Positions 41,646 through 49,375 of a stretch of 64,000 nucleotides of DNA are shown in pieces. The stretch is from Xylanimonas allomyrinae. GTDB lineage: Bacteria > Actinomycetota > Actinomycetes > Actinomycetales > Cellulomonadaceae. Each line of letters starts with the position of its first letter. Position 1 is the stretch's first letter. The notes under the pieces are model-generated. The model was given only the letters and a program-made list of their open reading frames with translations, had not been told where the DNA came from and did not search any database. A program made the translations under genes and the position numbers. The stretch is from assembly GCF_004135345.1 (NCBI RefSeq), contig NZ_CP035495.1, positions 992,001 through 1,056,000 of the forward strand, read 5' to 3'.

Positions 41646-42451
41646 GGAACGGTAGCCAGCAGGCAAGCGACGCGGACCTCGTCGCCCTCGTGCGCGCGGG
41701 TGACCCGTCGGGGCGGGCCTACGCCGAGCTGTTCCAGCGGCACTGGCACGTGGCCAGGTCCGCGGCGGTGCGGTTCGGCGCCGGCGGCGACGCCGACGAC
41801 CTGGCCCAGGAAGCGATGGTGCGCGTCTTCCAGGCGATCGCCGAGGGCGCCGGCCCGGAGACCGCGTTCCGCGCCTACCTCGTCGCCGCGGTGCGCAACC
41901 TCGCCATCTCCCGGTCCCGTCGCACCCAGCCCTACCTCGCGGGCGACGCCATGGACCTGGAGGAGCTCGCGTTCCTCGGCGAGGACGGGCGCGAGGTCGA
42001 CGAGGACCTCATGGACCGGTCGCTGCTCGCCGCCGCGTTCCACAAGGTGCCCGACCGCTACCGCGAGGTGCTGTGGTACACCGTCGTCGAGGGCATGCAC
42101 CCGCGCGACCTCGCCCCGCGGTTCGGGTTGTCCGCCAACGGCGTGGCGGTGCTCGCCGCCCGCGCCCGCGAGAGCCTGCGCCGCGCCTGGATCGCCGTGC
42201 AGCTCGACGACGGCAGCCTCGACGAACGGTGCGCCTGGGCGCTGCACTCGCTCATCAGCCTCCAGCGCGAGGACGCGCTCGGGCGCACCACCCGCGACCG
42301 GCTCGCACAACACCTCAGCGAGTGCAGCCGCTGCCGCACGGCAGCGGTCTCGGTCCAGGTGACCTCCCGCACCGTCTCCCGCCCGAGGTCCCACCGCACG
42401 CACGCCACCGCACGCGACGGCCCGTGCCCGACGGTGATCCCGGACACCTGA
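41642..42451 (+). CDS. ECF-like sigma factor with C-terminal zinc-finger motif
   Basis: This 269-residue protein has sigma-70 region 2 (about 20-90, with D-A-D-D-L-A-Q-E-A-M-V-R-V-F) and region 4 (about 120-180, with L-W-Y-T-V-V-E-G-M). Beyond region 4 it continues with Q-H-L-S-E-C-S-R-C: His224, Cys228 and Cys231 form an HxxxCxxC motif like that of zinc-binding anti-sigma factors. No membrane helix follows, so it may be a sigma factor with a built-in, possibly redox-sensitive, brake. No separate anti-sigma gene is adjacent. The GTG start overlaps a small upstream frame. Confidence 0.88.
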   Translation: MRNGSQQASDADLVALVRAGDPSGRAYAELFQRHWHVARSAAVRFGAGGDADDLAQEAMVRVFQAIAEGAGPETAFRAYLVAAVRNLAISRSRRTQPYLAGDAMDLEELAFLGEDGREVDEDLMDRSLLAAAFHKVPDRYREVLWYTVVEGMHPRDLAPRFGLSANGVAVLAARARESLRRAWIAVQLDDGSLDERCAWALHSLISLQREDALGRTTRDRLAQHLSECSRCRTAAVSVQVTSRTVSRPRSHRTHATARDGPCPTVIPDT

Positions 42452-42498
42452 CCGCGGACGTGAGGTGACGCCCGTCGCACAGGGCGCGCCGGAAGCTC

Positions 42499-42504
42499 TA
42501 GGGT
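42499..42504 (+). promoter_or_regulatory. -10 box for leaderless amidohydrolase mRNA
   Basis: TAGGGT lies 6 nt before the GTG at 42511 with no ribosome site. It is inferred from position and pattern. Confidence 0.5.
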
Positions 42505-42510
42505 CGGCAC

Positions 42511-44172
42511 GTGACCTCGACCCTGTACCGCAACGGCGCCATCCACTCCTCGGCCGACCCGTTCGCCGAGGCCCTCCTGGTCGATGACGGTGTGATCGCC
42601 TGGATCGGCGCCGACGACACGGCTGCAGGTCTCGCCGCCCGCGCCGACCGCGTGATCGACCTCGACGGCGCTCTCGTCGCACCCGGGTTCGTCGACGCGC
42701 ACGTCCACACGCTCGAGACCGGCCTCGCGCTCGAGTCGGTCGTCCTGTCCGCCGCAGGCGCCCCCACGCGCGCAGCCGCGCTCGACGCGCTCGCCGCCGG
42801 GGCGCGCGCCCTCGACACCGCAGACCCCGACGGCGACGAGGTGCTGCTCGCCTTCGGGTGGGACGAACAGGGCTGGCCCGAGCGCCGCCCGCTGACGCGT
42901 GAGGAGCTCGACGCCGTCGCCGGCGGGCGCCCCGTCTTCGCCACCCACGCCGACGGGCACCACGCCGTCGCGTCGACCGCGCTGGCCGCGCGCGTCGGCG
43001 CCGATTCCCTGCCTGGGTGGGACCCGTCGGGGCTGGTGGTGGGGGAGGCGCTGCGAGCGGTGCGTCAGGCGGCCCGGGACCTGCCGCCCGCGCGGCGCAC
43101 GCGCGCCTACCGGGTGGCGCTCGAGCGCGCGGCGGCGGCGGGGATCGTGGCGGTGCACGAGATGTCGGCACCGCACACCGACACGCGCGACGGGCTGCGC
43201 GAGCTGATGGACCTGGCGGGCACGGGCGTGCTGCCACAGGTGGTGGCCTACCGGGGTGAGCAGGTGGAGACGGAGGACGACGCTCGCGCGCTGCTGGCGG
43301 CCCTGCCGTTCCTGACGGGAATCGGCGGGGACGTCAACGTCGACGGGTCGATCGCGTCGCGCACGGCGGCGATGCGCCAGCCGTACTCGGACCGCCGGGC
43401 CGTGCCAGGTCTGGCGCCCGAGGACGGCCACGGGTTGCTGTTCCTGACGGCCGAGGAGATCGCGGCGCACCTGGCGGCGTGCGGCGCCGTGGGGGTCCAG
43501 GGCGGTTTCCACGTGATCGGCGACCGGGCGATGGACGAGGTGGTGCGCGGCCTGGACATCGCGGCCAAGGAGCACGGGGCGGGACCGCTGCGGGCGGCAC
43601 GTCACCGGGTGGAGCACGCGTTGTTCGTGGACGCGTCCGCGCTGGCGTCGTTGCTGCTGTACGGCGTTTCCTTGTCGATCCAGCCGGCGTGGGACTCCCT
43701 GTGGGGCGGACGCGGTGGATTGTGGGCGGCGCGGCTGGGTGGTGCGCGGGCCCAGAACATGTCGCCGTTCGCCGATCTGGCGGGGGCGGGCATCCCGTTG
43801 GCCTTCGGGTCGGACTCGCCGGTGACGCCGCTGGATCCGTGGCAGGCGGTGCGGGCCGCGGTCTCGCACGACGACGAGTCGCAGCGGTTGTCGGGGCGTG
43901 CGGCGTTCCGTGCACACACGCGCGGCGGCTGGCGGCTGGCGGGGCTGGACGGAACGGGGGCGGGAGAGCTGGCCGTGGGGGCGCCCGCCCACCTGGCGGT
44001 GTGGCGGGCCGAGGCCTACGGGGTGCGCTCGTCCGGCCGAGGTCTGTCGTCGTGGAGCGAGGAGGCGCGCGCGGGGCAGCCCGTGCTGCCGGACCTGGAT
44101 CCGCAGGCGTCACTGCCGCAGTGCCTGCAGACGGTGCGGGCGGGCGTCCCGATTCACGACACGTTCGCCTGA
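42511..44172 (+). CDS. Amidohydrolase family protein (YtcJ-like)
   Basis: This 553-residue metal-dependent hydrolase has G-F-V-D-A-H-V-H near residue 60 (the HxH metal pair), H-V-I-G-D-R-A near residue 335, a later R-V-E-H-A segment and G-S-D-S-P-V-T-P-L-D-P near residue 435 with the metal-binding Asp. This is the YtcJ group of amidohydrolases, whose natural substrates are mostly unknown. It has a leaderless-type GTG start and lies 51 nt upstream of lnt. Confidence 0.92.
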   Translation: MTSTLYRNGAIHSSADPFAEALLVDDGVIAWIGADDTAAGLAARADRVIDLDGALVAPGFVDAHVHTLETGLALESVVLSAAGAPTRAAALDALAAGARALDTADPDGDEVLLAFGWDEQGWPERRPLTREELDAVAGGRPVFATHADGHHAVASTALAARVGADSLPGWDPSGLVVGEALRAVRQAARDLPPARRTRAYRVALERAAAAGIVAVHEMSAPHTDTRDGLRELMDLAGTGVLPQVVAYRGEQVETEDDARALLAALPFLTGIGGDVNVDGSIASRTAAMRQPYSDRRAVPGLAPEDGHGLLFLTAEEIAAHLAACGAVGVQGGFHVIGDRAMDEVVRGLDIAAKEHGAGPLRAARHRVEHALFVDASALASLLLYGVSLSIQPAWDSLWGGRGGLWAARLGGARAQNMSPFADLAGAGIPLAFGSDSPVTPLDPWQAVRAAVSHDDESQRLSGRAAFRAHTRGGWRLAGLDGTGAGELAVGAPAHLAVWRAEAYGVRSSGRGLSSWSEEARAGQPVLPDLDPQASLPQCLQTVRAGVPIHDTFA

Positions 44173-44211
44173 CCGCTCGGCCGTCGGGACCGTTCGTCCG
44201 GCTGGCTCGCG

Positions 44212-44217
44212 TACGCT
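44212..44217 (+). promoter_or_regulatory. -10 box for leaderless lnt mRNA
   Basis: TACGCT lies 6 nt before the GTG at 44224 with no ribosome site. It is inferred from position and pattern. Confidence 0.45.
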
Positions 44218-44223
44218 GCCCGC

Positions 44224-45936
44224 GTGCCCCGTCCCGCCACGTACTCCCTCTGGGCGTCTCGACCAGTGACCTTGCTGCTCGCCGTGCCCGTGGGCGGGGC
44301 GCTGTGGGCCGCGTTCCCGGACCAGGGGTGGTGGCCGCTGGGGATCGTGGCCGTCACGCTGCTGCACCTGGCGCTGGGTCGCGACGGCGCGGGCTGGAAC
44401 TTCCTCGTCGGGCTGGTGGCCGGCCTCGTCTTCTTCCTGCCGCACCTGTGGTGGGCCCTGGACGCGACGGCGGCGGTGCCGTGGGTCGCGGTGAGCCTCC
44501 TGGCGGCGCTCGGTCCGGCGGTGTTCGGCACCGTGTGGACGTGGGCGCGGCGGCTGCCGTGGGTGCGGGACCGGGAGTGGGCGCAGGTGCTGGCGTTCGC
44601 GACCGTGTGGACCGCGGTCGAGCAGTGGCGGTCCGAGGTGCCGTTCGGCGGGTTCCCGTGGGGGCGGCTGGCGTGGTCGGTCGCGGGAGCGCCGACCGGG
44701 CGCGCGGCCTGGCTTGGCGGCACGCCGCTGGTGTCGTTCGTGCTGGCGGCGGCGGGCGTGCTGCTGGCGGTGGCGGTGCGGCACGCAGCAGGTGCGGTGC
44801 GTGGGCGAAGCGGGCGGCGTCGTCACCTGGGCGCGGCGGCGGTCGCCGTCGTCGTCGGGGGAGTGGGCGTGCTGGGGCCGGTGTGGCTGCCGCTGCCGAC
44901 GGCGGGCGACGAGCGGCCTGTCGCCGACCCTCCGGTGACGGACGTCGTCGACGTGCCCGACAGGTCGGTGTTCGCCGACGCGGGGACGGGGGCGCAGCAG
45001 TCGGGCGTGCTGCGGGTGGGCATCGTGCAGGGCAACGTGAGCGAGCCCGGCCTCGGCTCGTTCGCCAACCGTGCCGAGGTGCTGAACAACCACCTGGACG
45101 GCACCCGTGACGTGGCCGACGACGTCGCCGCCCGCGCGGCGCGCGGCGAACCCGACCCGGGGGTCGACGTCGTGCTGTGGCCGGAGAACGGCTCGGACCT
45201 GGACCCGCAGGTGGCGCATGACGTGGCGCGCGCGCTCGACGCGGCCACCGAGCGCGTCGGGGCGCCGATCCTCGTGGGTGCGCAGGAGTACCCGGAGACG
45301 GGTGGGCGCTACAACGTGCTGCTGCTGTGGCGGGACGGGCAGGGAGTCATCTCCCGGTATGCCAAGCAGCATCCGGCCCCGTTCGGGGAGTACATCCCGA
45401 TGCGTTCGTTCGCGCGCCTGTTCAGCGACCAGGTGGACCGGGTCTCCACCGACATGCTCGCGGCGGACAACCCGCCGCTGATCGACCTGCCCTCCGCGCG
45501 GCTGGGCCGGACCGTGCGGCTCGGGACGGCCATCTGCTTCGAGGTCGCCTACGACGAGATCCTGCGTGACGCGGTGCGCCGCGGCGCGGAGGTGCTGGTG
45601 GTGCCCACGAACAACGCGTCGTTCGGTGTGACGCCGCAGTCCACCCAGCAGCTTCAGATGACGCGCCTGCAGGCCATCGCGAGCGGGCGGGCCGCCGTCC
45701 AGATCTCGACGGTGGGTGTCAGCGGCGTCATCGCCCCGGACGGGACCCTCGTGGCCCGTACCGGCTTGTTCACCGCCGATCGCATCTCCGCCGAGCTGCC
45801 GTTGCGCACCACCTGGACCCCAGCGGTCGCGGCCGGCTACTGGCCCGGCTGGGTGGTCAGCGCGTCGGGCGGGCTGCTGGCCCTGGCGGGCCTCGCGGTC
45901 GGCATGCACCGACGTCGACTGGAGCGCGCCGCATGA
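44224..45936 (+). CDS. lnt: Apolipoprotein N-acyltransferase
   Basis: This 570-residue enzyme adds the third acyl chain to lipoproteins at the membrane. Six to seven N-terminal helices (about 15-230) precede a nitrilase-type domain with L-W-P-E-N-G-S-D (catalytic Glu), Y-A-K-Q-H-P-A-P-F-G-E-Y (catalytic Lys region) and A-I-C-F-E-V-A-Y (catalytic Cys). A last helix closes the protein. The ppm1 gene overlaps by 4 nt; in M. tuberculosis the two activities are fused in Ppm1. Confidence 0.96.
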   Translation: MPRPATYSLWASRPVTLLLAVPVGGALWAAFPDQGWWPLGIVAVTLLHLALGRDGAGWNFLVGLVAGLVFFLPHLWWALDATAAVPWVAVSLLAALGPAVFGTVWTWARRLPWVRDREWAQVLAFATVWTAVEQWRSEVPFGGFPWGRLAWSVAGAPTGRAAWLGGTPLVSFVLAAAGVLLAVAVRHAAGAVRGRSGRRRHLGAAAVAVVVGGVGVLGPVWLPLPTAGDERPVADPPVTDVVDVPDRSVFADAGTGAQQSGVLRVGIVQGNVSEPGLGSFANRAEVLNNHLDGTRDVADDVAARAARGEPDPGVDVVLWPENGSDLDPQVAHDVARALDAATERVGAPILVGAQEYPETGGRYNVLLLWRDGQGVISRYAKQHPAPFGEYIPMRSFARLFSDQVDRVSTDMLAADNPPLIDLPSARLGRTVRLGTAICFEVAYDEILRDAVRRGAEVLVVPTNNASFGVTPQSTQQLQMTRLQAIASGRAAVQISTVGVSGVIAPDGTLVARTGLFTADRISAELPLRTTWTPAVAAGYWPGWVVSASGGLLALAGLAVGMHRRRLERAA

Positions 45937-46691
45937 CCACCCTCGTCATCATCCCGACGTACGACGAGCGCGACTCGCTGCCCGTCACGCTCGCCGGGGT
46001 GCGTGAGCACGCCCCGCAGGTGGACGTCCTGGTCGTCGACGACGCGTCTCCCGACGGCACGGGCGAGGTCGCCGACGCGCTCGCCGCGTCCGACGGGCAG
46101 GTGCACGTCCTGCACCGTGCCGGCAAAGGTGGCCTGGGCGCCGCGTATGTCGCCGGGTTCGGATGGGGGCTGGCCCGCGGGTACGACGTCCTGGTCGAGA
46201 TGGACGCCGACGGCTCGCACCGCCCGACCGACCTGCCCCGGGTCCTGGCGCGTGCCGCGGCACCCGACGAGCCCGCCCTCGTGATCGGGTCGCGGTGGGT
46301 GCCCGGCGGGTCCGTGGTGAACTGGCCGTGGCACCGGTCGCTGCTGTCGCGGGGCGGGAACACCTACGTCCGGCTCGCCCTGGGCATGCCCGTCCGTGAC
46401 GCCACGGCAGGGTTTCGCGCCTACCGGGCCGCGACGCTGCGGCGCATCGACCTGTCGTCCGTCGAGTCGCACGGGTACTGCTTCCAGGTCGACATGACGT
46501 GGCGGGTCGTGCGGCACGGCGGCACGATCGTCGAGGTCCCCATCACGTTCGTGGAACGTGTCGCCGGGGTCTCGAAGATGAGCCGGGCGATCGTCGCCGA
46601 AGCGCTGGGCAAGACGACGGCGTGGGGGCTGGCCTATCGCACGCGGCGCCTGCGCTCAGGGCTGGCCGAGCTCACGCGCGGCGCCCGCTGA
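45933..46691 (+). CDS. ppm1: Polyprenol monophosphomannose synthase
   Basis: This 252-residue GT2 glycosyltransferase starts T-L-V-I-I-P-T-Y-D-E-R-D-S, followed by V-V-D-D-A-S-P-D-G-T-G and E-M-D-A-D-G-S-H, the UDP/GDP-sugar and metal-binding blocks. It makes polyprenyl-phosphate-mannose for lipomannan and protein mannosylation. It has no C-terminal membrane helices. ATGA overlap with lnt ties the two together. Confidence 0.95.
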   Translation: MTTLVIIPTYDERDSLPVTLAGVREHAPQVDVLVVDDASPDGTGEVADALAASDGQVHVLHRAGKGGLGAAYVAGFGWGLARGYDVLVEMDADGSHRPTDLPRVLARAAAPDEPALVIGSRWVPGGSVVNWPWHRSLLSRGGNTYVRLALGMPVRDATAGFRAYRAATLRRIDLSSVESHGYCFQVDMTWRVVRHGGTIVEVPITFVERVAGVSKMSRAIVAEALGKTTAWGLAYRTRRLRSGLAELTRGAR

Positions 46692-46707
46692 CCGGTCCCG
46701 GACATGC

Positions 46708-46741
46708 CTCAGGGCCCGACCCTGCCGGGTCCGGCCCTGAG
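46708..46741. terminator. Hairpin between ppm1 and rbpA
   Basis: A 9-bp outer stem (CTCAGGGCC and complement) with an inner GACC/GGTC stem lies between the convergent ppm1 and rbpA genes, so it may serve both. There is no U-tract. Confidence 0.75.
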
Positions 46742-46784
46742 TGGTTCGTCCAGCCGTGCCACGCGGCAGCGCCGCGCGGCAGCG

Positions 46785-47129
46785 TCACGCGCCGCGGCGG
46801 AGCTTGCCGGCGCGCAGCAGCTCGAGACGCTCGTCGAGCAGCTCCTGCAGCTCGGCCACCGTGCGGCGCTCGAGCAGCATGTCCCAGTGGGTGCGCTGCG
46901 GCTTGGTCGCCTTGGGCTCGGGCTGCTCGGCGTCGCGCAGCAGCGCGTCCTCGCCGCAGCGGCACTCCCACACCGGGGGCACCTCGGCGTCGGTGGCGAA
47001 CGGCAGGATGATGGTGTGCCCGTTGGGGCAGTCGTAGTAGGCCTGGAAGCGGGGGGCGAAGTCAACGCCCTCGTCGGACTCCATGCTCTTGGCGCCGATG
47101 CTCATGCCGCGCAGTGACCGGTCGGGCAC
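46785..47129 (-). CDS. rbpA: RNA polymerase-binding protein RbpA
   Basis: This 114-residue protein starts P-D-R-S-L-R-G-M-S-I-G-A-K-S, the family's N-terminal tail, followed by a zinc-binding barrel (C-P-N-G-H and C-R-C-G), a basic linker and the sigma-binding C-terminal helix (M-L-L-E-R-R-T-V-A-E-L). RbpA binds the principal sigma factor and helps open promoters in actinobacteria. The GTG at 47129 has an AGGAGG site. A SigR-type promoter lies about 80 nt upstream, and in Streptomyces rbpA is part of the SigR regulon. Confidence 0.96.
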   Translation of the reverse strand: MPDRSLRGMSIGAKSMESDEGVDFAPRFQAYYDCPNGHTIILPFATDAEVPPVWECRCGEDALLRDAEQPEPKATKPQRTHWDMLLERRTVAELQELLDERLELLRAGKLRRGA

Positions 47130-47207
47130 GTCGTCCTCCTGGGGATCGGGGAAACCGGGGGTGCGACCCCCTGAGGGGCCGGAAATGGGTGGGGGATCCG
47201 AATTTCC

Positions 47208-47233
47208 AACGTCGGGGAACGGGTCCGTGTTCC
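47208..47233 (-). promoter_or_regulatory. SigR/SigH-type promoter of rbpA
   Basis: On the minus strand GGAAC is followed by exactly 18 nt and GTT, one base from the SigR consensus GGAAT-N18-GTT. It would give a leader of about 70 nt. Confidence 0.7.
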
Positions 47234-47394
47234 AACGTTTTCGTGAGACCCGCGCCACAGCACAGTTCGTGGTCGATGTCGAGGGTCCCTGGTCCCGCCG
47301 TTCAGCGCAATTCGAGATCGCTTACGGCAGTCATAGCACGCCACCCTGATGCGTCGCGTGCCTCGCCCCGTGCTTCGCCTCACACTGGAGCACA

Positions 47395-47420
47395 GGAATG
47401 AACAGGGAACCTGTCCGGTT
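47395..47420 (+). promoter_or_regulatory. SigR/SigH-type promoter of the LLM/FMN reductase pair
   Basis: GGAAT, exactly 18 nt, then GTT: a full match to the SigR (SigH) consensus. Transcription would begin near 47427, giving a leader of about 49 nt before the GTG at 47476. Confidence 0.75.
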
Positions 47421-47433
47421 GATCCGGGCAGTA

Positions 47434-47447
47434 CATGCAGATGCATG
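47434..47447. promoter_or_regulatory. CATGCA-GA-TGCATG inverted repeat
   Basis: A perfect 6-bp inverted repeat lies just downstream of the predicted start of transcription of the LLM gene, so it would be in the 5' leader. It may be an operator for a second regulator. Confidence 0.4.
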
Positions 47448-47475
47448 AAACCCAACGATCAGGGAGCTGAGAACC

Positions 47476-48675
47476 GTGCAGTTCGGAATCTTCTCGGTCA
47501 GCGACGTCACCACGGACCCGGTCACCGGTCACACCCCGGACGACACGGAGCGGGTGCGCAGCATGCTGACCATCGCACGGCACGCGGACGAGGCCGGCCT
47601 CGACGTCTTCGCCACCGGTGAGCACCACAACCCGCCGTTCGTCGCCTCCAGCCCGACGACGATGCTCGGCTACCTCGCCGGCGTCACGCGCAACATCACG
47701 CTGTCCACTGCCACCACGCTGATCACCACGAACGACCCGGTCCGCCTGGCCGAGGAGTACGCGATGCTCCAGGTCGTCTCCGGCGGCCGGATGGACCTCA
47801 TGATGGGCCGCGGCAACACCGGCCCCGTCTACCCCTGGTTCGGCAAGGACATCCGCCAGGGCATCCCGCTGGCCATCGAGAACTACGCGCTGCTGCGCCG
47901 CCTGTGGACCGAGGACGTCGTCGACTGGCAGGGCAAGTTCCGCACCCCGCTCCAGGGCTTCACCTCGACGCCGCGCCCGCTCGACGGGGTGCCGCCCTTC
48001 GTGTGGCACGGCTCGATCCGCAGCCCCGAGATCGCCGAGCAGGCCGCGTACTACGGCGACGGGTTCCTGCACAACAACATCTTCTGGCCCCTGAGCCACA
48101 CCAAGCAGATGGTCACCTACTACCGGCAGCGGTTCGAGCACTACGGGCACGGTCGCGCCGACCAGGCCATCGTCGGTCTCGGCGGACAGGTCTTCGTGCG
48201 CAAGAACTCCCAGGACGCCGTCGCCGAGTTCCGCCCCTACTTCGACGACGCGCCCGTCTACGGGCACGGCCCCTCGATGGAGGACTTCACACGCGAGACC
48301 CCGCTGACCGTCGGCTCGCCGCAGCAGGTCATCGACCGCTACGGGGCGTTCGTCGACGAGGTCGGCTACTACCAGCGCCAGATGTTCCTCATCGACCACG
48401 CGGGCCTGCCCCTCAAGACCGTGCTCGAGCAGATCGACATCCTTGCGGACGAAATCGTTCCCGAGCTGCGTCGCATCGTCGAGGCCAAGCGCCCCGCAGA
48501 CGACGTGCCGCTCAACCCGCCGACGCACGCCGAACGCGTCGCCACCGCCCTGCGCGCCGGATCGCTGGGCGCCGCGCACGTGGGCGGCACCGAGGACCGC
48601 TGGACGGGCCTGCGCGCAGAAGAGGGCGACCCGCGCAACCTCGAGCCGACCGCCGGCCGTCCCTTCGGGCTGTGA
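47476..48675 (+). CDS. LLM-class flavin-dependent monooxygenase (CE1758-type)
   Basis: This 399-residue luciferase-like monooxygenase has the TIM-barrel core, with G-E-H-H-N-P-P-F near residue 50, T-A-T-T-L-I-T-T-N-D-P after it and G-R-G-N-T-G-P-V-Y near residue 110. It matches the CE1758 group that is always partnered with a small FMN reductase, which follows here 10 nt later. The pair probably oxidises an unknown small molecule with FMNH2. The start is GTG with AGGGAG upstream. A SigR-type promoter suggests thiol-oxidative stress control. Confidence 0.92.
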   Translation: MQFGIFSVSDVTTDPVTGHTPDDTERVRSMLTIARHADEAGLDVFATGEHHNPPFVASSPTTMLGYLAGVTRNITLSTATTLITTNDPVRLAEEYAMLQVVSGGRMDLMMGRGNTGPVYPWFGKDIRQGIPLAIENYALLRRLWTEDVVDWQGKFRTPLQGFTSTPRPLDGVPPFVWHGSIRSPEIAEQAAYYGDGFLHNNIFWPLSHTKQMVTYYRQRFEHYGHGRADQAIVGLGGQVFVRKNSQDAVAEFRPYFDDAPVYGHGPSMEDFTRETPLTVGSPQQVIDRYGAFVDEVGYYQRQMFLIDHAGLPLKTVLEQIDILADEIVPELRRIVEAKRPADDVPLNPPTHAERVATALRAGSLGAAHVGGTEDRWTGLRAEEGDPRNLEPTAGRPFGL

Positions 48676-48685
48676 CGAGGCCCCC

Positions 48686-49318
48686 ATGTCCTCCGACCGC
48701 ACCCTCGTGACCGTCTCGGCGGGGCTGTCCGTCCCGTCGTCGACCCGGCTGCTCGCCGACCGCCTCACCGAAGCCACGGTCGAGGCCCTCGAGACGGCCG
48801 GCCACACCGTGACCGTCAAGGCGATCGAGCTGCGCGGCCACGCGCACGCCATCGTCGACGCCATGCTCACCGGGTTCCCCACCGGGGACCTCTCCGCCGC
48901 CCTCGACACCCTGTACGCCGCCGACGGCGCCATCGCCGTCACCCCGCTGTTCACCACGACGTACTCGGGGCTGTTCAAGTCCTTCGTCGACATCCTCGAC
49001 AAGGACGCCCTGCGCGGGCTGCCCGTGCTGCTGGGCGCGACGGGCGGCACCGCCCGCCACTCCCTGGCGCTCGACTACTCGCTGCGGCCGCTGTTCACCT
49101 ACCTGCACGCCGACGTCCTGCCGATGGCCGTCTTCGCCGCGACCGACGACTGGGCCGGCGCAGGCGACCAGGTCAACCCGTTGCCGGCCCGCATCACGCG
49201 TGCTGGCGCCGACCTCGCCGCCCGCATCGCCGCCCGCGAGCCGGCGACCCCCGCCGACCCGTTCGGGTCCACGCCGTCGTTCGCGGACCTGCTGGCACGC
49301 GGCGGCCACAGCGCCTGA
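48686..49318 (+). CDS. LLM-partnered FMN reductase (CE1759-type)
   Basis: This 210-residue flavodoxin-like NADPH-dependent FMN reductase starts V-T-V-S-A-G-L-S-V-P-S-S-T, the phosphate loop, and has T-P-L-F-T-T-T-Y-S-G-L-F-K-S-F near residue 90 and G-A-T-G-G-T-A-R-H near residue 120. It supplies reduced FMN to the monooxygenase encoded upstream. It is the second gene of the pair. Confidence 0.92.
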   Translation: MSSDRTLVTVSAGLSVPSSTRLLADRLTEATVEALETAGHTVTVKAIELRGHAHAIVDAMLTGFPTGDLSAALDTLYAADGAIAVTPLFTTTYSGLFKSFVDILDKDALRGLPVLLGATGGTARHSLALDYSLRPLFTYLHADVLPMAVFAATDDWAGAGDQVNPLPARITRAGADLAARIAAREPATPADPFGSTPSFADLLARGGHSA

Positions 49319-49336
49319 GCGCCCGGAGCACGCCGC

Positions 49337-49371
49337 GTCGGGGCGGGTGCCGCCACGGCACCCACCCCGAC
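49337..49371. terminator. Strong hairpin between FMN reductase and ald
   Basis: A 15-position stem with one mismatch (GTCGGGG-C-GGGTGCC and complement) and a 5-nt loop lies between convergent genes and probably ends transcription both ways. Confidence 0.85.
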
Positions 49372-49375
49372 GTCG

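Noticed and set aside
41151-41666. Minus-strand frame upstream of the sigma factor
   Set aside because: It has no ribosome site or recognisable domain and overlaps the sigma factor start.
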